51,562 nt of DNA from K23-9 sp964460665 (GTDB lineage Bacteria; Planctomycetota; Planctomycetia; Pirellulales; Pirellulaceae). The position numbers and the translations under genes are program-made. This document shows positions 8,727 through 17,394 of this stretch, piece by piece; position 1 is the stretch's first letter; every line of letters starts with the position of its first letter. The stretch covers positions 1 through 51,562 of the forward strand of contig CAYWSL010000014.1 in NCBI GenBank assembly GCA_964460665.1. Reading direction: 5' to 3'. Under the pieces are notes generated by a model. It saw nothing but the letters and a program-made list of their open reading frames with translations, was not told the origin of the DNA and searched no databases.

Positions 8727-8764
8727 AACAACTTGGGCCAGCTGCAACAACTTGGGCCAGCTGC
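8727..8764. repeat. Tandem duplication, 2 x 19 nt
   Basis: Two identical copies of aacaacttgggccagctgc lie directly after the tsf terminator, followed by a C/G-rich imperfect hairpin (about 8791-8816). The tsf-pyrH spacer is otherwise non-coding. Confidence 0.85.
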
Positions 8765-8998
8765 GTAGGAGCGATGCTTCCGCTGTCACCTCGCCCGCTT
8801 GCGGGGTGGAGGTGGTTGGAATCGCGAGCCTTAGGATTCCAGTTTTGTTCGTTTTGTGTCACCTAGAAAGCGACCGGTGCGATTGCGTATCATGACGCGA
8901 GTTCAGTTTTCACATGATGAACCTGCTCGCATGAATCCGCCCTCGTCACGGCGAGGGCGCGGTGGCTGGTTCGTCGCAAACACTTGATTGGCAAACGC

Positions 8999-9733
8999 AT
9001 GACCGAATCATCGCTTCATTACAAACGCGTGCTTTTGAAACTCAGCGGAGAGAGTCTGGCCGACGAGAGCGGTCGTGGAATCAGCGAAACCGAGTCGCGT
9101 GATATCGCCGCCCAAATCAAACAAGCTCATGCTTCGGGTTGCCAGATCGCGATTGTCAACGGCGGCGGCAATATTTTGCGCGGTGCTACTTTCTCTGGCA
9201 ACAACGCCATGGTCGAAGAAGCCACCGCGCACTACATGGGGATGATGGCGACGATCATCAACTCGCTAGCTTTGCAAGACGCTTTGGAAGGCGCGGGGTT
9301 GGACGTCCGTGTCATGTCGGCTCTTCCTGTCGAAAAAGTAGCCGAGCCGTTTGTGCGGCGAAATGCGATTCGGCATTTGGAACAGGGCCGCGTCGTCGTC
9401 TTGGCCGGCGGGATTGGCAATCCGTTTGTCACCACCGATACCGCCGCAGCCCAGCGGGCATTGGAACTGAACGCCGACGTGGTTTTGAAAGCCACCCGAG
9501 TCGACGGGGTTTACAGCGAAGACCCTGAAAAGAACCCGAATGCGACTTTATTTGAATCGTTGACCTTTGCCGAAGTGACCGAAAAACGTTTGCGGGTGAT
9601 GGACGCGACCGCCATCGCGTTGTGCCAAGAGCACTCCAAACCGATCCTGGTTTTCAACTTCAAAAAGGATGGCAACATCGTTCGCGCGGTTTCTGGCGAC
9701 TCCGTGGGAACCTGGATTGGAAATAAATCTTAG
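8999..9733 (+). CDS. pyrH: Uridylate kinase (UMP kinase)
   Basis: This amino-acid-kinase-fold enzyme phosphorylates UMP to UDP in pyrimidine synthesis. Motifs include RVLLKLSGESL near the start, NGGGNILRG, the VLAGGIGNPFVTTD acceptor region and LKATRVDGVYSEDP. The ATG at 8999 fits family length (244 residues); an upstream in-frame TTG at 8984 is less likely. A 7-bp hairpin (8939-8945 with 8952-8958) lies in the leader. It sits between tsf and frr as in most bacteria. Confidence 0.96.
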   Translation: MTESSLHYKRVLLKLSGESLADESGRGISETESRDIAAQIKQAHASGCQIAIVNGGGNILRGATFSGNNAMVEEATAHYMGMMATIINSLALQDALEGAGLDVRVMSALPVEKVAEPFVRRNAIRHLEQGRVVVLAGGIGNPFVTTDTAAAQRALELNADVVLKATRVDGVYSEDPEKNPNATLFESLTFAEVTEKRLRVMDATAIALCQEHSKPILVFNFKKDGNIVRAVSGDSVGTWIGNKS

Positions 9734-9838
9734 GCTTCAACCACTCGCAACCACACGCAATGCCGCTTCAAATGCTAAGCTTAAGTAGTGGCACGTAAGA
9801 CACACCGACAGATTTTTCTCATTAACGAGGACACCGAT

Positions 9839-10399
9839 ATGACTGCTGACGAAACTTTGATGGACGCCGAAGAACGAATGGAAAAAGCAGTCGGTGTCTT
9901 AGGGAACAATCTTTCGGGAATTCGGACAGGACGCGCAACGCCCGGATTGGTCGATTCGCTGAAAGTGGACGTGTACGGATCGTCGACTCCGATCAAGCAA
10001 CTTGCTTCGATTGGCGTTCCTGAACCGCAGCAGATCGTGATCCGCCCTTACGACGCCGGCACGATCAAAGAAATCGAGAAGGCAATTGTGGGCGGCGACT
10101 TAGGTTTGAACCCGCAAAATGACGGACGCATCATTCGCCTGAACGTGCCGGCACTGTCGACCGACGTGCGCAAGAAAATGGTTTCACGCGTCAAAGAATT
10201 GACCGAAGAATCCAAAATCTCGATCCGAAACATCCGCCGCGATGCGAACAAGGCCGCCGATCAGGCGCAGAAGGACAAGGAACTGACCGAGGACGAGCGG
10301 GATAAGCTGAAGGAGCAGGTCCAGGAACTGACCAAGAAGTACGAGGAACAGGCTAGCGAGATGGCGAAAGCTCGCGAAGCCGAAGTTCTAGGTGACTGA
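9839..10399 (+). CDS. frr: Ribosome recycling factor
   Basis: RRF splits post-termination ribosomes together with EF-G. The 186-residue product matches the family length when started at ATG 9839, which has a gagg ribosome site just upstream; the in-frame GTG at 9788 would add 17 residues of poor quality. Diagnostic stretches are LSGIRTGRATPGLVD, VPEPQQIVIRPYD and IRNIRRDANK. It ends the rpsB-tsf-pyrH-frr cluster. Confidence 0.97.
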   Translation: MTADETLMDAEERMEKAVGVLGNNLSGIRTGRATPGLVDSLKVDVYGSSTPIKQLASIGVPEPQQIVIRPYDAGTIKEIEKAIVGGDLGLNPQNDGRIIRLNVPALSTDVRKKMVSRVKELTEESKISIRNIRRDANKAADQAQKDKELTEDERDKLKEQVQELTKKYEEQASEMAKAREAEVLGD

Positions 10400-10502
10400 T
10401 GCTGGCGACATGAAACACGCACGACAAGCGTTTGCTTGCGGTTAGAATGTCTGGTAGACGCTGTTCATGTCCAAACTGATGATCGTCCCTTGATGGATTG
10501 AC

Positions 10503-12435
10503 ATGCCCCAAACGCTTCAATGCCCTAAATGCAACAAAGCTGTCTCGGTCTCTGATCAGGTGGCTGGCAAACGTGTCAACTGTCCACATTGCAGCAAGAC
10601 ATTCCTGGCGCCCGGAATCGTTGCGACAAAGAGTGACGATGATGACTGGTTGTCGCTGGACGACACTCCAGCGCAAGCGGCCAATCCCAAGCAGACTGCT
10701 CCNNNNNNNNNNNNNNNNNNNNNNNNNNNNNNNNNNNNNNNNNNNNNNNNNNNNNNNNNNNNNNNNNNNNNNNNNNNNNNNNNNNNNNNNNNNNNNNNNN
10801 NNCACTCCACCTCGCCCAGCCATCACTCCACCTCGCCCAGCCATCACTCCGGCGCCAGCGGAAATCAAGCCCGCCACAATGGGTCCCGCTGTTACCTCAC
10901 CGCCTACGTCCGGCTCACCTAGCGCCGGGCCAAATTTGGGAGATGACTTAGGCGGTGATTTAGATGACGACTTGGGCGACCTGATGCTGCCGCCGGTCGA
11001 CTTGAAGCCCCGGCCAAATCCGAATCAAGACTTGGCGGATGATGTATTGGGTGATGCGATGTCGGGTGCGATGTCGGCGCCGAGTGCAGCGCAGCCAATC
11101 GACGACGTCGATGCCCTGGAAGATGGCGTTGAGCTGGTAGATGACTTCACGTCGACGGTTGAGCCGGTTCCCAAGCCAGCTGGCGGTGACCTATTCAGCG
11201 ACTTGCCGCCAGTCGAAATCGAAATGGCGCCCGCAGTGGATCGACCACCCGCTTCGATATCGGTCCCCGATATGGGGCTGCCCGATATTTCAGAATCGCT
11301 TCCGGCTACTCCCCCAGCTGCGACGCCATTGCCACCAGCGGCAAGTGCTACACCGCCTGCAACCACCAGCGCCCCAGCGGCTAACGACGCGGAATACGCG
11401 AGTGAATACCGGGTAAGATGCCACATTTGCGGAACGAAGACTTACGCCAAGGCTGCTCAGCAAGGCAAAACAATTAAGTGCACTGATTGCCATACCGAGC
11501 TACGTGTGCCGCCACCCCCAAAGATCAAGAAACGCGTTAAAGTCGACATCGAAAACTCCAAGACGTTTACCTTTGAAGATTCGCCAGTCGCAGAGAAACG
11601 TGGGGATCCCTATCGCCGATCGGCTGACGATCTTTTGCGCGAAGCGGCTGCCAGCGACAAGCCGACGCAAGAGACGCGCCGAACACTTGGTGGCGACTAC
11701 GATCAGCCGGACATGAAAAAGTGGGCGATGGACGTTTTCGGTATCTTCAAAGATCCGGGCGTGTTGTTTCGTTGGATCTTTCTGTCGTTGGTTGGATCGA
11801 TCCCAGCGTTCTTGATTCTCGCATCCGGATCGAAGCTGCTTTTGATTGCCTTGATGCTTGGCGGCGTGATGCTGATGGGGGCGGCAGTGGTATGTGGATT
11901 TGCAATCATGCAATCCGTTGCAAATCAGCACGAATCGGTATCCGATTGGCCTGAATCGAATCCAACCGCTTGGGCTGACGAATTGATCCTCGCGGTCGGG
12001 GCGGCCGCGCTGGCGGGTGGACCGATGTGGTTGATAACGACGGTGTTGCTGGGCGGCCCGACATTACTGGGGGCTGCGATCACGCTGCTTTCCGTGTTTG
12101 CGTTTTTCCCGTTCATCATTCTTTCGATGATGGACATGCAAAGTATTTTCGCGCCGTTCTCTGCCGAAGTTGCCCGTAGTGCGACTCGCTGCCAAGAAGC
12201 TTGGGGCGGACTTTATCTGACATCGGGTTTGCTATTTGGCGGGCTGTTCTTGTCTTACGCTGGACTATCAGCGAGTCCACCAGCAGTCGCGTCGGTCGTC
12301 TGGGTGTTCGCGACCATCGGCGTCGTATTCTGCTATTTCGCGATGATTGGCCGCTTGGCGTACACGATTGGCCAGACGGTCGTTGAACCCGCCAAGAAGC
12401 AGGTTGAAAGCCAAGATGTCGAGCCCGAAGCGTGA
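10503..12435 (+). CDS. Zinc-ribbon membrane protein, interrupted by an assembly gap
   Basis: The start is ATG 10503, giving an N-terminal zinc ribbon (CPKCNKAV...CPHCSKTF). After 100 N the coding frame is shifted relative to this start, so the gap length is arbitrary and the gene is probably intact. Then come TPPRPAI heptad repeats, a long acidic/proline-rich linker, a second zinc ribbon (CHICGTK...CTDCHTEL) and several membrane segments near the C-terminus. The layout suggests a membrane protein with cytoplasmic zinc-ribbon sensors. No function is recognised. It is followed, 161 nt on, by another membrane protein gene in the same direction. Confidence 0.8.
10703..10802. other. Assembly gap (100 N) inside a coding tandem repeat
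   Basis: A run of exactly 100 N, immediately followed by two copies of a 21-nt unit (cactccacctcgcccagcca plus t; 10803-10844) encoding TPPRPAI. The frame changes across it, so the true length is not 100. Confidence 0.95.
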
Positions 12436-12632
12436 AATGCGGCTGAAACCAGTGGTTTTCTCACATTCATGCTGCCGGCAAATACCGGATTGAAACGGAA
12501 TCAATCTACAAGATCGCGATAATTTGGCACTGATTTCCCGATCTAGACGCATTTGATTTCCATAGTATTGGATAGCATATTGAATGCTTCTCAGTTTTGA
12601 TCAACTTTCCTGGTTCTTGGAATCCACCCTTC

Positions 12633-13790
12633 ATGCCCGTCGTCGACGACTTTCCGCAACGCCCGCAAAGCGGTCCGCCTCGTCAGGATGCGGACGATGC
12701 TTGGGCGATGCCTTTGGGCACGATCAGTGGATTGCGTTTGTATCTGTCTTACTCGGTGTTCGTCGCGGCCGCGGTTCTGATTGGCGTTCTTTGGGTGCTG
12801 CACAATCGGCAGGGCGGATCTGAACTGCCATACCAACAGGGTAACGCTGACTTGCCTACGATCGCATTGATCGGCTTGGCGTTTTGGTCAGTCGGCTGGA
12901 TAGTTCAGTTCGCGGTCTACGCGTTTTACCGCTTCGCGGTGGGAGCTCCAATCGAATCACTGACGATCGGTTTGCTGGGCATCGAATCGCGTGTCCGCAA
13001 TTGGGAAGCCAAGACAGCGCTGATCGTCACCACCACGTCATTGATTTCGTTGATCTTCGCTGGCGTGATGGTGATCTTTGCCGAGCAGATTGTTCACAAC
13101 ACGAATCCTTGGGAACAGTTATTTGAGGTCCGGCTTGTGCTTAGCTTTGGCTTGGGGGCGGCAGACCATCTTTGGCTGGCAGGTGCTTGGTTGCTGTGGG
13201 TACAGGCTGCCTGTCAGATGTATCCGATTCCGAAGTCGACTGGTCGTGTGGCGATCGTGTCCACCATCGCGCTGTTAGCGCAGCGACTAGACGAGCCGTT
13301 TCAGACTCATTTTTCGCGCCGTTCGCTGCAGATGGTCGCGTTCATTACAGCCGTGTTCGCGGCCGGAATTTTGGTCATGCAAACATCCGTTGGCATGCAG
13401 CAGTGGCCGTTCTTGATGCTGTTGGCAGTGTTGCTTTGGGTTTCATCGCGTGGGCCAGACGTGCAGCACTTAGTGCTTAGCTTTGGTACTTTTTCGCATT
13501 GGAAACGCGATGGCGTCGAACCGGTGTCGCAACAGGACGACCGTTTAAACTGGGTTGATCGGGCAAAGCATTCGATCGGTTCGGCAAGTCGACGCCGTCA
13601 CTTACGTCGCGTACTCAAGAACGAGCACCAGGAGGCCGTGGACGCGCAACGATTGGACGCAGTCCTAACCCAGCTGCACGAACAGGGGCGTGATTCACTT
13701 TCGGAAGACGACCTGTCGCTGCTGCAACGCGTCAGCGATAGCCTTCGTCGCGAGCGCGAGCGAACCAGTTCCGAAGACACCTCTGTGTGA
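12633..13790 (+). CDS. Polytopic membrane protein resembling a dead M50 site-2 protease
   Basis: I see about six membrane segments and a charged C-terminal domain. The start MPLGTISGLRLYLSY matches the opening of planctomycete site-2 proteases, and FYRFAVGAPIESLTI matches the stretch after their HExxH helix. The HExxH position reads QFAVY, and the later PLDGG-type site reads PIPKSTGR, so both zinc-binding elements are missing. The C-terminal segment (LDAVLTQLHEQGRDSLSEDD) resembles the helical tail found on rhomboid and M50 proteins. A pseudoprotease is therefore inferred. TTG 12597 is an alternative start adding 12 residues. Confidence 0.6.
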   Translation: MPVVDDFPQRPQSGPPRQDADDAWAMPLGTISGLRLYLSYSVFVAAAVLIGVLWVLHNRQGGSELPYQQGNADLPTIALIGLAFWSVGWIVQFAVYAFYRFAVGAPIESLTIGLLGIESRVRNWEAKTALIVTTTSLISLIFAGVMVIFAEQIVHNTNPWEQLFEVRLVLSFGLGAADHLWLAGAWLLWVQAACQMYPIPKSTGRVAIVSTIALLAQRLDEPFQTHFSRRSLQMVAFITAVFAAGILVMQTSVGMQQWPFLMLLAVLLWVSSRGPDVQHLVLSFGTFSHWKRDGVEPVSQQDDRLNWVDRAKHSIGSASRRRHLRRVLKNEHQEAVDAQRLDAVLTQLHEQGRDSLSEDDLSLLQRVSDSLRRERERTSSEDTSV

Positions 13791-13938
13791 TTTTCTGACA
13801 CTATGCCTTAGCTGGATGATTAGGCTATTGGTGGGTCATCCCACATCGGATTCTTTCCAGGTCACAGCCGTGCACGTGGTAGCCTTGTACGTGCAAGGAC
13901 TTTCTTTTTCGTGTTGGATCGGTGGAGGACCGCATATC

Positions 13939-14325
13939 ATGACGGCTATTGCTTGCTTGCCAGACCCCGAAACCACGCTTCTAACGTTGCAGCGAATTCT
14001 TGAGTATGCGGAGAAAGACGACCACACAGAACGTCGGCTTTCGGTACGGAAGGCTGTCTTGCAGCCAATCTTAATTCAACCGCTGACGGATGATCACCAA
14101 CCCTGCCAGACGCCGTTTCAGGGGATTAGCCGTGATGTAAGCCACTCTGGAATTGGCTTCCTGAGCCCGCAGGAGATTGAATCTCGGTTTCTTGCGATTC
14201 AGTTTCAGTACTGTAGTAGCGAACCGGTAAGAGATACCGTTTACGTCGAGTTGGTGCACTCACGGTTATGCGGCCCCATGCACATTTGCGGCTCGCGAAT
14301 CATCACCAACTGGTACAAGAATTGA
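13939..14325 (+). CDS. PilZ domain protein (putative c-di-GMP receptor)
   Basis: The 128-residue product carries both PilZ binding signatures: RxxxR as R33-LSV-R37 and DxSxxG as D66-VSHS-G71. A single-domain PilZ protein would bind cyclic di-GMP and act on a partner by contact. The start at ATG 13939 is supported by a ggaggac ribosome site about 9 nt upstream; the longer frame upstream has no such site. It follows the S2P-like gene by about 150 nt. No flagellar or cellulose gene is near, so the partner is unknown. Confidence 0.82.
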   Translation: MTAIACLPDPETTLLTLQRILEYAEKDDHTERRLSVRKAVLQPILIQPLTDDHQPCQTPFQGISRDVSHSGIGFLSPQEIESRFLAIQFQYCSSEPVRDTVYVELVHSRLCGPMHICGSRIITNWYKN

Positions 14326-14576
14326 ACTTCAGCTCTTTTGGACGCGATCTGTAATTAATGCAAGATATCATTGCTCAGCTGCAAAGATGATCCATCTGGC
14401 GAACTTATCGCGTTTAGCGTGACCTGAACACAATCGTAGGTTGTCTCGCATGCTCAGGCGCTGTCAAAGTGATCGGTAGAATCCGTCGATGAGGAATACG
14501 CAGTACAAGTTGCGAGCGTGATCCTATCACCTTCAACCAATCAAACTAGATTCAACAAACAACGGACGAAGCCAGG

Positions 14577-16775
14577 ATGGCGATTCGCAGCTCATTGATG
14601 GGCATTCTTTTAGCTATCTACTGCGCTCACGGTGTAGCCGCTGATGAGCGATTACCGCCGCCAAAACCCGGTTATGGTTCGCAGATGCAGTTGCAGACGC
14701 CTCATCCATCACCGATGGCTCAGCCAAGCCAACATGCTATCGCGGCTCCCAATGCTTTCCGTTCGTCGGTCCTGAAAACACGCCAATTCAATGTGACCGA
14801 CGTGCTAAACGGCGTGTCATCTAGAACGTTGGGCATCGATGACATTGTTGGGCTGGAATCACCTTGGTGGCAGCAGTACGCCGAGCGTCAAATCGACCCT
14901 AGCTTGAATCCCGTTCCGGCTCGCGTTCACGACTTGATTCAACTAGCACTTCAGAACTCGGCTCAGATTCGTGTCTATGCCACGACACCAGAGATTCGCG
15001 AGACCGCCGTCACGCAAGCGGCATCGGCGTTCGATTGGAGCCATTTCCTGGACGTCAACTGGAGTCAGTTAAACGAACCGGTGGGCAGCTCGCTGACGGT
15101 CGGCGACGGAAGCGACCGCTTCAGAGACCAGAATGCAAACGCAACGACTGGTTTTCGGCGGCGTCTCTTAGGCGGCGGATCGTTTGAGCTATCACAGCGG
15201 ATCGGCTACCAAGACACCAATTCAACGTTCTTTATTCCCAACGACCAAAGCACGGCTCGGCTAGTCCTGAATTACACCCAGCCGTTGCTACGCGGTCACG
15301 GAAAGGCGTACAACACCAGCCTAACACTGCTGGCTCGGATCGATGTCGCTCGATCGCGTGACGAGTATCGCCGACAGTTGCAGCAGCATTTGTTGGAAGT
15401 TGCCCGTGGTTACTGGACGCTGTATCTGGAACGCGCCAAGCTGGCTCAGAAAATCAGCTTGTACCTGAAGACTCAAACCAATGTGGACCAACTGACACAG
15501 CGACAAGCGGTCGACGCCCAGCGTTCGCAACTGATTCAAGCCACCGCTGCTCTGGAGTCCCGCAAGAGTGATCTGATTCGCGCACATGCTGCAGTACGAA
15601 ATGCCGAAACTCGGCTGCGTGCCTTGATCAATGCTCCGCATCTGACAACGCAATCGGAGATTGTGCCGCTTGAGCATCCGTCGTTCCATCGCGTAACGCC
15701 CGATCTGTATCAGGAATTCGAAACAGCGGTACGTAATCGTCCTGAAGTCCGCGGTGCTCTGAAGGAAATCTCCGCCGCCTCTGTGCGGTTGAACATGGCC
15801 AAGCATGAAATGATGCCTGTACTGAACTTGGTGACCAACACCTACGTGGCGGGCTTGCGTGGCGAAAGCCGCTTTGGTCGCGCTTGGGTCGATCAGTTTT
15901 CCGAGGGTGCGCCAAGCTATTCGGTAGGCTTGGAATGGGAAATGCCAATCGGTCGTCGAGCGGCAACGGCCAACCTGCGTCGCCGAAGCCTAGAAAAAAA
16001 TCAGCGTAGCGAACGCTACCGCGCATCACTGGAATTGGTTGGCGCTGAAGTCGAAGTCGCTGTGCGCGAAGTCAATACGTCGTTTGCAGAACTGACGGTT
16101 AAGAATCGCGCGAGGCGTGCGGCTGAGGCGGAAGCGGAAACGCTAGAAGTCCGCTGGAAATCCTTGAGCGGTCGCGACAACAACGCCAGTTTGATGCTTC
16201 AATCGCTGCTACAAGCACAGACTCGAGTGCTGGAAGCCGAAGAGGAGCTAGCGCGTGCACAATTGACTTACAGTCTTTCACTGATCAACCTGCGTCACGC
16301 AAACGGCACGTTGCTGCAGATGAATGGCCCTGGGCAAGCCGTTAACGCACAGCCAGTTGCCTACGTTCAAGGACAACCAACTGCTCTGCCGCAACCAGCC
16401 GTTCAGCCGCAACCAACCGTTCAGCCGCAACCAACTGCTCAGCCGCAAGCGTTCGCTCAACACCAAGGCGTTGCTGGCCAGCATCCCCACTCGCAAGTCA
16501 ATTTACCCTCGGTGCCTCCGTCCCCGATCCAACCACACATGCTCTCGCCGCAACAGGCGCACGGACAACCGGCTCAGCAGCTAGCAATGCCGCATCGCTC
16601 AGCTTCAGCATTGCATCCAAATCCAAGTATGGCGATGCAACAAATCTCTCGCCCAGTGCAACGCGACGATGCAGCCTTCGACGCACTGATGTTAGGAGCG
16701 CCGGTCACACGCGGCCCCGCGCCACAGAACCGAGCTGCGAATGTCGGTATGGCGATCGACAACCTTTCGCGGTAG
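14577..16775 (+). CDS. TolC-family outer membrane efflux protein
   Basis: Residues about 110-580 form the duplicated TolC/OEP helical barrel (long heptad-like helices, GLEWEMPIGRRAATANLRRR, and alternating strands such as TARLVLNYTQPLLRGHGKA). A signal peptide (ILLAIYCAHGVAADE) directs export. The C-terminal 140 residues are Pro/Gln-rich with VQPQPT repeats encoded by an 18-nt tandem unit (16401-16450) and lie outside the fold. The tail lengthens the protein to 732 residues against a usual 420-500. No membrane-fusion protein or inner-membrane pump is adjacent, so the partner is elsewhere. Confidence 0.88.
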   Translation: MAIRSSLMGILLAIYCAHGVAADERLPPPKPGYGSQMQLQTPHPSPMAQPSQHAIAAPNAFRSSVLKTRQFNVTDVLNGVSSRTLGIDDIVGLESPWWQQYAERQIDPSLNPVPARVHDLIQLALQNSAQIRVYATTPEIRETAVTQAASAFDWSHFLDVNWSQLNEPVGSSLTVGDGSDRFRDQNANATTGFRRRLLGGGSFELSQRIGYQDTNSTFFIPNDQSTARLVLNYTQPLLRGHGKAYNTSLTLLARIDVARSRDEYRRQLQQHLLEVARGYWTLYLERAKLAQKISLYLKTQTNVDQLTQRQAVDAQRSQLIQATAALESRKSDLIRAHAAVRNAETRLRALINAPHLTTQSEIVPLEHPSFHRVTPDLYQEFETAVRNRPEVRGALKEISAASVRLNMAKHEMMPVLNLVTNTYVAGLRGESRFGRAWVDQFSEGAPSYSVGLEWEMPIGRRAATANLRRRSLEKNQRSERYRASLELVGAEVEVAVREVNTSFAELTVKNRARRAAEAEAETLEVRWKSLSGRDNNASLMLQSLLQAQTRVLEAEEELARAQLTYSLSLINLRHANGTLLQMNGPGQAVNAQPVAYVQGQPTALPQPAVQPQPTVQPQPTAQPQAFAQHQGVAGQHPHSQVNLPSVPPSPIQPHMLSPQQAHGQPAQQLAMPHRSASALHPNPSMAMQQISRPVQRDDAAFDALMLGAPVTRGPAPQNRAANVGMAIDNLSR

Positions 16776-16944
16776 TTGATACCCAAATGTATGTCTGATC
16801 TTTGGCTGCCGCTTTGCATCGTCAAAGACTTTTGGCCATTTGATGGCAACTGACTCTTTTACATTCGTTCCGCAATCCGTTGAGCGATACAATGGGAAAG
16901 TTGTAAGATCATTTAAGCCAGAAGTCTAAAGCGGAGTTTGCCTG

Positions 16945-17394
16945 GTGCGACATCTCTTCATGCTGGAAGACGACCTTGATCGCATACGCCGGTTCAATGC
17001 CATCGTATCGAAGCACCATCCCAATGCACGGATCGACGTCTATCGCAGTGCCCCAGAGTTCATCGCAGCCTACCCAAATATCTCGACTACGCCCTGCTTG
17101 ATCTGCCTGGACCACGATTTGTTTGTCGATTCGCCAGCCGATCCCGATCCGGGGGACGGACGTGACGTTTCCGCATTCCTAACGACTCAAGATGCGGTTT
17201 GCCCTGCGCTTATCCATTCAACCAATGCACCAGCAGCCGACAGCATGATGTTCTCGATGCGAGACGCGGGATGGACCGTAGACCGAATCGCTCCCCTTGG
17301 CGACGACTGGATTGAAGCATACTGGTATCCTGAAGCTATCGAGATGATCACCAAAGATTCTAATACCCACCACACAAATGAACGCGACTTTTAA
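16945..17394 (+). CDS. Receiver-like protein of the cyclic-phosphate processing (cREC) type
   Basis: A 149-residue protein with a receiver-like fold: an acidic pair at D9-D10 of strand 1, a CLDHDL motif with D56-H57-D58 and an IHSTN strand. This pattern matches the stand-alone cyclic-phosphate processing receiver family rather than ordinary response regulators, and no output domain or kinase is nearby. Translation begins at GTG 16945 (MRHLFMLEDD). Its 3' end overlaps the following sulfatase start by 17 nt, so the two are probably translationally coupled. Biochemical role is unproven. Confidence 0.7.
   Translation: MRHLFMLEDDLDRIRRFNAIVSKHHPNARIDVYRSAPEFIAAYPNISTTPCLICLDHDLFVDSPADPDPGDGRDVSAFLTTQDAVCPALIHSTNAPAADSMMFSMRDAGWTVDRIAPLGDDWIEAYWYPEAIEMITKDSNTHHTNERDF

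Noticed and set aside
10498..12435. A continuous 645-codon frame starting at 10498 across the N gap
   Set aside because: Before the gap its translation is not coding-like, while the frame from ATG 10503 gives a zinc ribbon. The join is an artefact of the 100-N placeholder.
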